A DNA stretch of 64,000 nt. It comes from Blastococcus sp. TML/M2B (lineage in GTDB: Bacteria; Actinomycetota; Actinomycetes; Mycobacteriales; Geodermatophilaceae). The first letter of the stretch is position 1, and each line of letters starts with the position of its first letter. The notes beneath the pieces were generated by a model. That model had not been told where the DNA came from. It saw only the letters and a list, made by a program, of their open reading frames with translations, and did no database searches. The stretch covers positions 186,001-250,000 of the forward strand of contig NZ_JAENZZ010000002.1 of assembly GCF_016612865.1 (NCBI RefSeq), read 5' to 3'. Shown one piece after another: positions 52,154-63,034 of this stretch. The position numbers were made by a program, and so were the translations under genes.

Positions 52154-52170
52154 CGGGTCCGAAGGCCCCG
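52154..52170. promoter_or_regulatory. DosR-like box CGGGTCCGAAGGCCCCG
   Basis: The reverse strand reads CGGGGCCTTCGGACCCG. It is 35 bp from the P-type ATPase start and 144 bp from the Acg-type gene, between divergent genes. It is near-identical to the site at 45646. Confidence 0.55.
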
Positions 52171-52313
52171 TTTCCTGAGACCTCGGCCACGACCGGCCCG
52201 CGGCCGGGGTCCGCGTCCCCGGGACGTTCGGCGCGCGGGAGGTGACGTGGGCCCCGGGTGGGGACCGCCGGCGCCGCCGAGGCTGGACCGTGCAGCCGCA
52301 CCGAGGAGCCCTC

Positions 52314-53444
52314 ATGGCACCGCACGCCGACCCCACCCACCCCGCTCCCCGCCCGACCGTGGCGGAGGCGCTGGAGACCGCGGTCGACCTGGCGCGGCTG
52401 GCTCCCTCGGTGCACAACACCCAGCCCTGGCGGTTCGTGCTGCACGGCGACCGGCTGGAGCTCCGCGCCGACCGCGGCCGTCAGCTGGCGGTGCTCGATC
52501 CGGTGGGGCGGGCCCTCACCGAGAGCGTCGGCGCCGCCCTGGCCAACGCACGGGTCGCCCTCGCCGCGTCGGGGTGGGCCACCGCGGTGCGGCGGTGCCC
52601 CGATCCGCGTGATCCCGATCTGCTGGCGGTGCTCGCTCCGGTCGAGGGCGCCGTGGACGCCGCCCTCACCGCGCTCGCCGGAGCCGTCCCGGACCGCCGG
52701 ACGAACCGGCGCGCCTTCACCGCGGCCGAGCTGCCCGACGAGCTGCTGGGCGAGCTGGTCGCCGTCGCCGCGGAGGAGGGCGTCCAGCTGATCCCCGTCC
52801 GGTCCGCGGACCACCGGCGGCTCGTGGCAGCGCTCACCCAGCGGGCGGACGCCCTGCAGAACGCCGATCCGGCGTACCGCGCGGAGCTGCGCCGCTGGAC
52901 CACCAGGTCACCCGACAGCGGGGACGGCGTGCCCCCGGCGGTCGTGCCGCACGTCGACGGCCTGCAGCACGACGACCTCCCGCTCCGCGACTTCGACAGC
53001 ACGGGCACCGGTGAACTGCCGCCGGAGACCCGCTCGACCTCCGGTCAGACGCTGGTCCTGCTCGCCACCCCGCTCGACGACCGGGCGGCCTGGTTGAGCG
53101 CCGGCGAGGCGCTGGAGCGGCTGCTCCTGGTGCTGACGCTGCACGGCTGGGCCGCCAGCCCGCTGAGCTCGGCGGTGGAGGTGCCCGTCACCCGCACGCA
53201 GCTCCGGTCGGCCCTGACCTGGGACGCCCATCCGCAGATGCTGCTCCGCATCGGCCGGGCGGCGCCCACGCCCGCTCCTCCGCACCGCCTGCGCGACGAC
53301 GTCGTGGAGAGCGGCACCCGCCGGCCCGGCCTGCACGTCCCGCACGAGCCCCTGGAGCAACCGGATCCGGCGCTCCTCCCCGACGCGGGGGCACCCGCCT
53401 CCCGGCCGGTTCCCGACGGCCGGGGTGGGACCACCTGGGCGTGA
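52314..53444 (+). CDS. Acg family FMN-binding nitroreductase-fold protein
   Basis: 376 residues. LARLAPSVHNTQPWRF is the FMN-phosphate contact segment, DRRTNRRAFTAAELPDE follows, and SAGEALERLLLVLTLHGWAASPLSS plus LTWDAHPQMLLRIG form the C-terminal half. Acg proteins bind and may sequester FMN, and in Mycobacterium tuberculosis are strongly DosR-induced. The ATG at 52314 follows GAGGAG at 5 bases. It has a paralogue at 44803. The C-terminus carries an extra Pro-rich tail of about 60 residues. Confidence 0.88.
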   Translation: MAPHADPTHPAPRPTVAEALETAVDLARLAPSVHNTQPWRFVLHGDRLELRADRGRQLAVLDPVGRALTESVGAALANARVALAASGWATAVRRCPDPRDPDLLAVLAPVEGAVDAALTALAGAVPDRRTNRRAFTAAELPDELLGELVAVAAEEGVQLIPVRSADHRRLVAALTQRADALQNADPAYRAELRRWTTRSPDSGDGVPPAVVPHVDGLQHDDLPLRDFDSTGTGELPPETRSTSGQTLVLLATPLDDRAAWLSAGEALERLLLVLTLHGWAASPLSSAVEVPVTRTQLRSALTWDAHPQMLLRIGRAAPTPAPPHRLRDDVVESGTRRPGLHVPHEPLEQPDPALLPDAGAPASRPVPDGRGGTTWA

Positions 53445-53466
53445 GGCGGGGCACCCTCCGCGCGGG

Positions 53467-54456
53467 TCAGGTCGACGCGGCAGCGGCCGGCTGCGCCGCC
53501 GGCTTCCCCGCCCGACGGGTGCGCTCCGGGTGCACGACCATGACCGGGCACGGCGCGTGCACGACGACGTGCAGCGCCACCGAGCCCAGCAGCATGCCGG
53601 CGATCCGGCTGCGGCTGTGGCTGCCCACCACGAGCAGCGCCGCGCCGTCGGCCACACGGGTCAGCACCTCCCCCGGGGCGCCGTCCTCCAGCCTCAGCCG
53701 CGCCGTCGTCCCGGGGCCCAGCACCTCGGCGACGATCTGCTCGGCGCGCTCCTCGAGCTGCGCGCGGGCCTCGGCGGCGGGGGGCAGGTACACGGCGTGC
53801 ACCTCGCTCCAGTAGGCCACCGGCTGCTGTGCGGCGACGACCTCGAGCTCGGCGCCCAGCACCTGCGCCTCCCGCGCTGCCCGCGCCAGCGCCGCCCGCG
53901 CCGTCGCCGAGTCGTCGATCCCGACGACGACGCGGGGCGGGGGCTGCACCACCCCGGGGTGCACGACGACCACCGGGACCGGCGCGTGCGCCACGCAGTG
54001 CAGGGCGACCGACCCCAGGAGCGTGCTGCGGACGCCGCCCCGGCCGCGGCTGCCCACGACCAGCAGCTGCGCGCCCTCGGCCTCGGCGACGAGGTGCTCC
54101 GCCGCCGCGCCGCCGACCACGGTGACCTCGGTGCTCAACGCGGAGATCCCGGGGACGGCGGCGACCGCCGCATCCCGGAGCGCCTCGTCCACCGCGTCCA
54201 GCACCAGGCGCGCCGTGTCCGCCCGGACCTCGTCCAGCCGGCGGCTGTCGACCAGGTAGGGGTCGGCCCAGTAGTAGTCCACCGGGTAGGCGCTCACCAG
54301 CTCCACGGTCGCGCCCGCCCGGGCCGCCGCGGCCAGCGCCCAGACGAGGGCCGCGCGCGCCCCGGGGGACCCGTCCACGCCCACGACCCACCGCGCCGGA
54401 CCGCCGTCCGCGTCGCCGTGCCCGTCGGCCTCCGCAGGCGTCCGCTCCGTCGTCAC
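53467..54456 (-). CDS. Universal stress protein, two USP domains
   Basis: 329 residues. Domain 1 begins WVVGVDGSPGARAALVWAL and has the ATP-binding VVGSRGRGGVRSTLLGSVALHCVAHAPVPVVVV. Domain 2 has VVVGIDDSATARAAL and VVGSHSRSRIAGMLLGSVALHVVVHAPCPVMVV. Both G-x2-G-x9-G-S sites are intact, so both halves should bind ATP. The GTG start at 54456 has GAGG upstream. A DosR-like box lies 98 bp upstream. Confidence 0.9.
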   Translation of the reverse strand: MTTERTPAEADGHGDADGGPARWVVGVDGSPGARAALVWALAAAARAGATVELVSAYPVDYYWADPYLVDSRRLDEVRADTARLVLDAVDEALRDAAVAAVPGISALSTEVTVVGGAAAEHLVAEAEGAQLLVVGSRGRGGVRSTLLGSVALHCVAHAPVPVVVVHPGVVQPPPRVVVGIDDSATARAALARAAREAQVLGAELEVVAAQQPVAYWSEVHAVYLPPAAEARAQLEERAEQIVAEVLGPGTTARLRLEDGAPGEVLTRVADGAALLVVGSHSRSRIAGMLLGSVALHVVVHAPCPVMVVHPERTRRAGKPAAQPAAAAST

Positions 54457-54553
54457 GTCGTCCTCGGCTCTCCGCCCGGACACGCGCCGGGCCTCGGACC
54501 CGAGCCTGCGTCCGGACGGCCGGGGGCGGACGAGGGCCGACGTCCCGGCCGGC

Positions 54554-54570
54554 GGTGACCTTCGGCCCGC
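54554..54570. promoter_or_regulatory. DosR-like box GGTGACCTTCGGCCCGC
   Basis: It shares CCTTCGG with the other sites. It lies 98 bp before the universal stress protein (-) and 89 bp before the SRPBCC gene (+). Confidence 0.45.
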
Positions 54571-54658
54571 CCGGCTGTGCCCTCTAGCCGCCGCACCGGT
54601 GGTCCGGGGCACCTAGCGTCGCCGTGGAGCCGGCCGGATCGTCGACCCGAGGTGACCG

Positions 54659-55297
54659 ATGCCCCTGTCCCTGGCGCAGCGCGCCCTGCTGACCGCCGGC
54701 GTGGGTGCCTCGGCTGCGCAGCTGCTGCACGCCACCCGGAACTGGGGTGCCAGCTCCGGGGAGGTGTCCCGCGTCCTCCCCGGCGACGAGCTCGTCCCCG
54801 GCCCGGTCGAGCGGACCACCCTGGCGGTGACCGTCGAGGCCCCTCCCGAGGCGGTCTGGCCGTGGCTGGTCCAGATCGGCCAGGACCGCGGCGGCATGTA
54901 CAGCTACGACCGGCTGGAGAACCTGCTCGGCCTGGACATCCACTCCACCGACGAGATCCGCGAGGAGTGGCAGCACCTGGCCGCCGGTGACCGCGTCGTC
55001 GTCGTGCCCGAGGGGTACCGGGCGATCCCGGCCGGCTACTCCTTCCCCGTGGCCGAGGTGGTGCCCGGGCGGGCGCTGGTGCTGCGCCAGGCTCCGCCGG
55101 AGCACCCGTGGGACGCCGTGTGGTCCTTCCACCTGCTACCGCACGGTCCCGGCCGGTGCCGGCTGCTCTCCCGGTCGGTCGCGCGTCGACCGCGGGGCGT
55201 CGGCCTCCGCGTGGCGAACCGGGTGATGGAGCCGGTCACGCTCGTCATGACCCGCCGGATGCTGCGCGGCATCGCCGAGCGCGCCCAGCGGCGCTGA
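54659..55297 (+). CDS. SRPBCC (START/Bet v1-like) family protein
   Basis: 212 residues. The core VERTTLAVTVEAPPEAVWPWLVQIGQDRGGMYSYD is a SRPBCC strand-helix start, with the C-terminal long helix VANRVMEPVTLVMTRRMLRGIAERA. The N-terminal hydrophobic stretch (ALLTAGVGASAAQLL) may anchor it. These proteins have a ligand-binding cavity; ligand unknown. ATG 54659. Confidence 0.8.
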   Translation: MPLSLAQRALLTAGVGASAAQLLHATRNWGASSGEVSRVLPGDELVPGPVERTTLAVTVEAPPEAVWPWLVQIGQDRGGMYSYDRLENLLGLDIHSTDEIREEWQHLAAGDRVVVVPEGYRAIPAGYSFPVAEVVPGRALVLRQAPPEHPWDAVWSFHLLPHGPGRCRLLSRSVARRPRGVGLRVANRVMEPVTLVMTRRMLRGIAERAQRR

Positions 55298-57136
<1,839 letters not shown>

Positions 57137-57158
57137 GCGCCGGATCCGAGCCGCGGGG

Positions 57159-57200
57159 TCAGCGCTCCGGGATCAGCGCTCCGGGGTCAGCGCTCCGGGC
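57159..57200. repeat. Three 14-bp tandem repeats TCAGCGCTCCGGGR
   Basis: Copies begin at 57159, 57173 and 57187, the last covering the stop codon of the response-regulator gene. They fill the gap between the convergent kinase and regulator. Each contains AGCGCT, a perfect palindrome, so the array could fold as a terminator. Confidence 0.6.
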
Positions 57201-57877
57201 GGGCCGGGCCCCCGGTGCCCCGGAGCTCCGTGGCCAGGACCGCCGCCTGGGTGCGCCGCTCCAGCCCCAGCTTGGCCAGCAGGTGGGAGACGTAGTTCTT
57301 CACGGTCTTCTCGGCCAGGTACATCCGCTCGCCGATCTGCCGGTTGGTCAGCCCCTCCCCGATGAGCTCCAGCACGGTGCGCTCCTGCTCGCTGAGCTTC
57401 GCCAGCGGCCCCGCGGGCTCAGCAGCCCGCCGCATCCGCTCGAGCACGGCCGTCGTCGCCGTCGGGTCCAGCAGGGAACCGCCCGCCGCCACGGTCCGCA
57501 CCGCCGTTGACCAGGTCCTGGCCCAGGATCTGCTTGAGCAGGTAGCCCGAGGCGCCGGCCATGATCGCCTCGAACAACGCCTCGTCGTCGCTGTAGCTGG
57601 TCAGCATGATGACCTTGAGCTCCGGCACGAGGGAGCGGACGTCCCGGCAGACGGTGACGCCGTCGCCGTCGGGCAGCCGCACGTCGAGGATCGCGACGTC
57701 CGGCCGCAGCGCGGGGATGCGGGCGACCGCCTCCTTGGCGTTCTTTGCCTCGCCGACGACGGTGATCGCGGGGTCGCTCTCGAGCAGGTCGGCGACACCG
57801 CGCCGGACGATCTCGTGGTCGTCCAGGAGGAAGACCCGGATGGCCCCCACCGCCGCGCCGTCGTCCGTCGTCCCCAC
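57187..57877 (-). CDS. DosR/DevR-like NarL-family response regulator, apparent one-base frameshift
   Basis: A receiver domain ([12 protein letters not shown], phospho-acceptor Asp in [14 protein letters not shown], Thr in LTSYSDDEA, Lys in GYLLKQI) precedes a LuxR HTH ([25 protein letters not shown], then [22 protein letters not shown]). The HTH is nearly identical to mycobacterial DosR. Between receiver and HTH, one extra G near 57501-57505 (AACGGCGGTGC, expected AACGCGGTGC) breaks the frame. Length less one base gives 229 residues, the normal size. Start taken as GTG 57877 (57850 possible). It faces its likely kinase tail to tail. Confidence 0.85.
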
Positions 57878-57945
57878 GGGATCCGCTCCGTCCCTGCCAC
57901 CGTCCCTGCGCCCGAGGTTAGGCGTCCGACGGTGCACCGCACGCA

Positions 57946-57960
57946 GAGTCGAAGGTCCCG
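57946..57960. promoter_or_regulatory. DosR-like box, reverse strand CGGGACCTTCGACTC
   Basis: A partial match to the other sites. It lies 69 bp before the DosR-like gene (-) and 92 bp before the flavodoxin gene (+); autoregulation is usual for DosR. Confidence 0.4.
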
Positions 57961-58051
57961 TCCTCGGCTCCTCCCGGCGCGACCACCGGCCCCGGGTGGC
58001 GGCGGCCTCGGCCTCTCCCGGGCCGGGGTCCGCGGCCGCCACGGTGGGCGC

Positions 58052-58594
58052 ATGACCGAACCCCGCAGGCAGGTCCTCGTCGCCTTCGCGACCGCGTCCG
58101 GGTCCACCCGCGAGATCGCCGAACGCATCGGCGGGCGGCTCCGGGCGGTCGCGGACGTGGCGATGCTCCCGGCCGGGCCCGGGGTGGAGCTCGACCGGTT
58201 CGACGCGTTCGTGATCGGGAGCGCGGTGCACGACATGGCCTGGCTGCCCCCGGCCCGCGGGCTCGCCCAACGCCTCGCACCGGTGGTGCGGGGGCGCCCG
58301 GTCTGGTTCTTCAGCGTGGCCGGGATCGACCCGCGCGGCCGGACCCGGACGTGGATGGCGCACCAGGAGGCCGCGCGCGTCGCCCGGGGGCTGCCCGGCG
58401 AGCTGCACCCGCGCGACCACCGGCTGTTCGGCGGCGTGGTCCGGATGGACGGGGTTCCCCTGTGGGGACGGCTCTTCTACCGCCTCGCCCGCCAGCACCC
58501 CGGCGACCAGCGCGACTGGCCCGCGATCGACGCGTGGGCCGACGAGGTCGCCGGTGCCCTCGCGTCGTCGCCGCTCGATGCCGGCTCCCGGTGA
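58052..58594 (+). CDS. Flavodoxin-domain protein
   Basis: 180 residues. VLVAFATASGSTREIAERIG is the FMN-phosphate loop of flavodoxin-like proteins, with DAFVIGSAVHDMAWLPPARG the second FMN loop. The protein resembles HemG-type (menaquinone-dependent protoporphyrinogen oxidase-like) flavodoxins. A redox role in the low-oxygen locus is plausible. ATG 58052. Confidence 0.82.
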   Translation: MTEPRRQVLVAFATASGSTREIAERIGGRLRAVADVAMLPAGPGVELDRFDAFVIGSAVHDMAWLPPARGLAQRLAPVVRGRPVWFFSVAGIDPRGRTRTWMAHQEAARVARGLPGELHPRDHRLFGGVVRMDGVPLWGRLFYRLARQHPGDQRDWPAIDAWADEVAGALASSPLDAGSR

Positions 58595-58670
58595 ACAGCT
58601 CCCGCGGGGTCCGGTGGCCACCGGGACGGCGGGCATTGCCGAGGTCGGGCCGCTCCGGTGAGATCGGGCG

Positions 58671-61118
58671 ATGGACGCCGTCGCAACCCGGCCCGAGCTC
58701 CCCTCCGACGCCACCGGCCCGCTGTCCGGGGACGAACTCGCCCGCCTCGACGCCTGGTGGCGGGCCGCCAACTACCTCTCGGTCGGGCAGATCTACCTCA
58801 TGGGCAACCCGCTGCTTCGGGAACCCCTGCGGCCGGAGCACATCAAGCCCCGGCTGCTCGGCCACTGGGGCACCACCCCCGGGCTGAACTTCGTGCACGC
58901 CCACCTCAACCGCGCCATCACCGCGCGCGACCTGGACATGATCTACGTGATGGGCCCCGGGCACGGCGGGCCCGGCCCGGTCGCCGCCGCCTGGCTGGAG
59001 GGCACGTACAGCCACTACTACCCGGACGTCTCGCAGGACGAGGCGGGGATGCGCCGGCTGTTCACCCAGTTCTCCTTCCCGGGCGGGGTCCCCAGCCACG
59101 TCGCCCCGGAGACCCCGGGCTCCATCCACGAGGGCGGTGAGCTCGGCTACGCCCTCGTGCACGCCTACGGGGCGGCGTTCGACAACCCCGACCTCGTGGT
59201 CGCCGCGGTCGTCGGCGACGGCGAGGCCGAGACCGGGCCGCTGGCGGCGAGCTGGCACTCGAACAAGTTCGCCGACCCGGCCACCGACGGCGCGGTGCTG
59301 CCGATCCTGCACCTCAACGGCTACAAGATCGCGAACCCGACCGTGCTGGCCCGCATCCCGCGCGAGGAACTCCTCGAGCTGCTGCGCGGCTACGGGCACA
59401 CGCCCTACCTGGTGGAGGGCGACGACCCCGCCACCATGCACCAGCAGTTCGCCGCCACCCTCGACCGCTGCCTCGACGAGATCGCCGCGATCCAGCGGAG
59501 GGCGCGGGTCGACGGCGTCACCGTCCGGCCGCGGTGGCCGATGATCGTGCTGGCCTCCCCCAAGGGCTGGACCGGCCCGGAGGTCGTCGACGGCGTCCAG
59601 GTCGAGGGCACCTGGCGGGCGCACCAGGTGCCGTTCACCAACGCCCGGGACGACGACGGCCACCGCGCCGTCCTCGAGCAGTGGCTGCGCAGCTACCGGC
59701 CGGAGGAGCTCTTCGACGACGACGGCGCGCCGGTGCCCGCCGTCCGGGACCTGCACCCCGCGCACGACCGCCGGATGAGCGCCAACCCGCACGCCAACGG
59801 GGGCAAGCTCCTCTCCCCGCTGCGCATGCCCGACTTCCGCGACCAGGCCGTGCCGGTCGCGGCGCCGGGCACGGGGGCGGTCGAGTCCACCCGCGTCCTG
59901 GGGCGCTTCCTGCGCGAGGTCATGCGCGAGAACATGACGACCTTCCGGGTGTTCTCACCGGACGAGAACAACTCCAACCGGCTCGGCGACGTCCTCGACG
60001 TCACCGACCGGGCCTGGATGGCGCAGCGGCTGCCCGGGGACGACCACCTCGCCCCCGGCGGGCGGGTCATGGAGGTGCTGTCGGAGCACCTGTGCCAGGG
60101 CTGGCTGGAGGGGTACCTGCTCACCGGCCGGCACGGCTTCTTCTCCTGCTACGAGGCGTTCATCCACGTCGTCGACTCGATGTTCAACCAGCACGCCAAG
60201 TGGCTGAAGACGACGAACGGCATCCCGTGGCGGCGGCCGATCGCCTCGCTCAACTACCTGCTCACCTCGCACGTCTGGCGGCAGGACCACAACGGCTTCT
60301 CCCACCAGGACCCCGGCTTCATCGACCACGTCGTCAACAAGAAGTCCGACGTCATCCGGGTCTACCTGCCCCCGGACGCCAACACGCTGCTGTCGGTCGC
60401 CGACCACTGCCTGCGCACCCGGCAGTACGTCAACGTGATCGTCGCCGGCAAGCAGCCGGCGCTGCAGTACCTGGACGTCGACGCCGCGGTCGCGCACTGC
60501 ACGAAGGGCATCGGCATCTGGGAGTGGGCGAGCACCGACGCCGGCGCCGAGCCCGACGTCGTGCTCGGCTGCGCCGGTGACATCCCGACGATGGAGACGC
60601 TGGCCGCCGTCGAGATCCTCCGCGGGTTCTTCCCCGACCTGCGCATCCGCCTCGTCAACGTCGTCGACCTCATGCGGCTGCAGGACGACCGCGAGCACCC
60701 GCACGGGCTCTCCGACCGCGAGTTCGACGCCTACTTCACCCGCGACAAGCCGGTGATCTTCGCTTACCACGGCTATCCGTGGCTGATCCACCGGCTGACC
60801 TACCGGCGCACCAACCACGACAACTTCCACGTGCGCGGCTACGTCGAGGAGGGCACCACGACGACCCCGTTCGACATCTGCGTGATGAACCGCATCGACC
60901 GCTACGACCTGGCCATCGACGTCATCGACCGGGTGCCGCGGCTGCGCGCCGTGGGCGCGCACGCCCGCGACCGGCTGCGCGACATGATCACCGAGCACCG
61001 CCAGTACGTCCGGACCCACGGCGAGGACCTGCCCGAGATCCGGAACTGGCAGTGGTCGGGGCAGCCCGGCCCCACGACGACGGGCCCGGACCCGCTGCAC
61101 GAGCCGGAGGCGGGATGA
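58671..61118 (+). CDS. Phosphoketolase (xylulose-5-phosphate/fructose-6-phosphate)
   Basis: An 815-residue thiamine-diphosphate enzyme. The N-terminal domain has [37 protein letters not shown] and the TPP/Mg site [12 protein letters not shown] near residue 182. The middle domain has [14 protein letters not shown], and the C-terminus KQPALQYLD. It splits xylulose-5-P (or fructose-6-P) with phosphate to acetyl-phosphate and glyceraldehyde-3-P (or erythrose-4-P). It overlaps the acetate kinase gene by ATGA, so acetyl-P goes straight to ATP. Length and motifs are complete. Confidence 0.95.
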   Translation: MDAVATRPELPSDATGPLSGDELARLDAWWRAANYLSVGQIYLMGNPLLREPLRPEHIKPRLLGHWGTTPGLNFVHAHLNRAITARDLDMIYVMGPGHGGPGPVAAAWLEGTYSHYYPDVSQDEAGMRRLFTQFSFPGGVPSHVAPETPGSIHEGGELGYALVHAYGAAFDNPDLVVAAVVGDGEAETGPLAASWHSNKFADPATDGAVLPILHLNGYKIANPTVLARIPREELLELLRGYGHTPYLVEGDDPATMHQQFAATLDRCLDEIAAIQRRARVDGVTVRPRWPMIVLASPKGWTGPEVVDGVQVEGTWRAHQVPFTNARDDDGHRAVLEQWLRSYRPEELFDDDGAPVPAVRDLHPAHDRRMSANPHANGGKLLSPLRMPDFRDQAVPVAAPGTGAVESTRVLGRFLREVMRENMTTFRVFSPDENNSNRLGDVLDVTDRAWMAQRLPGDDHLAPGGRVMEVLSEHLCQGWLEGYLLTGRHGFFSCYEAFIHVVDSMFNQHAKWLKTTNGIPWRRPIASLNYLLTSHVWRQDHNGFSHQDPGFIDHVVNKKSDVIRVYLPPDANTLLSVADHCLRTRQYVNVIVAGKQPALQYLDVDAAVAHCTKGIGIWEWASTDAGAEPDVVLGCAGDIPTMETLAAVEILRGFFPDLRIRLVNVVDLMRLQDDREHPHGLSDREFDAYFTRDKPVIFAYHGYPWLIHRLTYRRTNHDNFHVRGYVEEGTTTTPFDICVMNRIDRYDLAIDVIDRVPRLRAVGAHARDRLRDMITEHRQYVRTHGEDLPEIRNWQWSGQPGPTTTGPDPLHEPEAG

Positions 61119-62251
61119 GGGTCCTCGTCGTCAACGCCGGCTCCAGCAGTCTCAAGCTCACCCGCCTGGACGACGACGGCGCGGTGACCGCGGCGACGAC
61201 GGTAGAGCGCTGGCGCGGCGAGGGGCACCTGGACCCGCTGACGGAGTTCCTCGGGTCGTGCGGCGAGGTGGACGCCGTCGGGCACCGGGTCGTGCACGGC
61301 GGCCCCCGGCACACCGGGCCCGCGGTCGTCGACGACCTGCTCGTGGCCTCCCTGTACTCGATCGCGCACCTGGCTCCGCTGCACCAGCCGCGCGCGCTGG
61401 CCGGCGTCCGGTCCGTGCGCGAGCTGCTCCCCGGCGTGCCGGCGGTGGCCTGCTTCGACACGTCCTTCCACGCCACGATCCCGGCCGCGGCGGCCACCTA
61501 CGCGGTGCCGCACGAGTGGAACGAGCGCTGGGGGCTGCGGCGGTACGGCTTCCACGGGCTGTCCCACGCCTACGCCGTCCGCCGGGGCGCGGAGCTGGTG
61601 GGCCGGCCGGTCGAGGAGCTGCGCGTCGTCTCCTGCCACCTGGGCGCGGGGGCGTCGCTGGCCGCCGTCCGCGGCGGGGTCTCGGTGGACACCACGATGG
61701 GCTTCACCCCGCTGGCCGGGCTGGTGATGAACACCCGGCCGGGCACGCTGGACCCCGGGCTGCTGCTCTGGCTGCTCGAGCACGGCGACGTGCCCGAACC
61801 GGAGCTGGCCGACGTGCTGGAGCACCACGCGGGCCTCAAGGGCCTGTCCGGGACGGAGTCCGGCGACCTCCGCGACGTCCTGGCCGGCCGGGACGCCGGG
61901 GATGCGCGCTGCGCCCTGGCCGTCGACGTCTACCTGCACCGGCTGTACCGCGAGATCGCGGCCATGACCGCCGCCACCGGCGGGCTGGACCTGCTCCTGT
62001 TCACCGGCGGCGTCGGCGAGCACGCGTGGCAGGTGCGGCAGGCGGTCGCGGACGCGCTGGGGCACGTCGGTGTCGCCGTCGACGCCGACCGGAACATCGC
62101 CGCCACGGCCGACGCCGACATCGGTGCGGACGGCGCCGCCGCCCGCACCGTCGTCGTCACGGCGCGCGAGGACCTCGAGATCCGCCAGCAGGTGCTCGAC
62201 GCGCTGGGTGCCGCCCCTGCTGGTTCCGGTCGAGGCCGTGCTGCCGGGTGA
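61115..62251 (+). CDS. ackA: Acetate kinase
   Basis: A 378-residue ASKHA-fold kinase converting acetyl-P and ADP to acetate and [14 protein letters not shown] binds phosphate at residues 5-15. [57 protein letters not shown] and FTGGVGEHA complete the signature. It is coupled by ATGA to phosphoketolase. The pair gives two-step substrate-level ATP formation. Confidence 0.95.
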   Translation: MRVLVVNAGSSSLKLTRLDDDGAVTAATTVERWRGEGHLDPLTEFLGSCGEVDAVGHRVVHGGPRHTGPAVVDDLLVASLYSIAHLAPLHQPRALAGVRSVRELLPGVPAVACFDTSFHATIPAAAATYAVPHEWNERWGLRRYGFHGLSHAYAVRRGAELVGRPVEELRVVSCHLGAGASLAAVRGGVSVDTTMGFTPLAGLVMNTRPGTLDPGLLLWLLEHGDVPEPELADVLEHHAGLKGLSGTESGDLRDVLAGRDAGDARCALAVDVYLHRLYREIAAMTAATGGLDLLLFTGGVGEHAWQVRQAVADALGHVGVAVDADRNIAATADADIGADGAAARTVVVTAREDLEIRQQVLDALGAAPAGSGRGRAAG

Positions 62252-62256
62252 GGAGC

Positions 62257-62274
62257 GCCCGCTCGCCGGCGGGC
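62257..62274. terminator. Hairpin between convergent ackA and SDR genes
   Basis: A 6-bp GC stem GCCCGC/GCGGGC with a 6-base loop in the 24-bp gap between the two stops. Confidence 0.5.
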
Positions 62275-62275
62275 T

Positions 62276-63034
62276 TCACCGGTACCCGCCGTCGAGGCGG
62301 AGCACCGCACCCGTGCAGTACGACGACGCCGCACCGGCGAGGAACAGGGCGGCACCCACGACCTCGCCGGGCTCCCCCGCGCGCTCCAGGGCGATCGTCT
62401 TCCGAGCCCGCTCGGCGAAGGCGTCGAGGTCCCAGGCGGTGGAGATGTCGGTGAGGAACGGGCCGGCCTGGATGGCGTTGACCCGCACCGTGGGGCCGAA
62501 GGCGTGCGCGAACCCCTCGGTGAGGGTGTTCAGCCCGGCCTTCGCCGCGGCGTAGGGCAGCTCGGCCGGCGTCGGGCGGATCGCGGCGACGGACGACACG
62601 TTGATGATCGAGCCCCCCGCGCCGGCCGCCATCCGGGTGCCGACCAGCGCGGTGAGCCGGAACGGCCCCTTGAGGTTGACCGCCACCACCTTGTCCCAGA
62701 GCGCCTCGCCCACCAGGTCCAGGCTCGGGTACAGCGGCGAGAGCCCGGCGTTGTTGACCAGGACGTCGACCCGGCCGAACTCCGCGTAGGCCCGCTCGAC
62801 GAGGGCGTCGCACTGGTCCCAGGAGCTGACGTTGCACGCGACCGGCAGCGCCCGGACCCCGTGCTCCTCGGCGATCTCGCGGGCCGCCGTCGCGCAGGCC
62901 TCGAGCTTGCGGCTGGCGATCACCACGTCGGCGCCGTGCGCGGCGAACGCGCCGGCCATGGCCCGGCCCAGGCCGCGGCTCCCACCGGTCACGAGGGCGA
63001 CCTTGCCCGTCAGGTCGAACAGCGGGTCGGTCAC
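62276..63034 (-). CDS. SDR family oxidoreductase
   Basis: A 252-residue classical short-chain dehydrogenase. VTGGSRGLGRAMA (TGxxxGxG), VLVNNAGLS, NVSSVAAI (Ser), YAAAKAGLN (Tyr-x3-Lys) and the final FLAGAASSYCTGAVLRLDGGYR are all intact. The GTG start overlaps the phosphotransferase stop (GTGA), so both act in one pathway. The substrate is unknown. Confidence 0.92.
   Translation of the reverse strand: MTDPLFDLTGKVALVTGGSRGLGRAMAGAFAAHGADVVIASRKLEACATAAREIAEEHGVRALPVACNVSSWDQCDALVERAYAEFGRVDVLVNNAGLSPLYPSLDLVGEALWDKVVAVNLKGPFRLTALVGTRMAAGAGGSIINVSSVAAIRPTPAELPYAAAKAGLNTLTEGFAHAFGPTVRVNAIQAGPFLTDISTAWDLDAFAERARKTIALERAGEPGEVVGAALFLAGAASSYCTGAVLRLDGGYR

Noticed and set aside
54489..54502. GGGCCTCGGACCCG as a further DosR-like box
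   Set aside because: It is one base shorter than the other sites, and its offset relative to the stronger site at 54554 does not support it.
58311..59792. A 493-codon minus-strand frame opposite phosphoketolase
   Set aside because: Antisense shadow of a strongly conserved enzyme.
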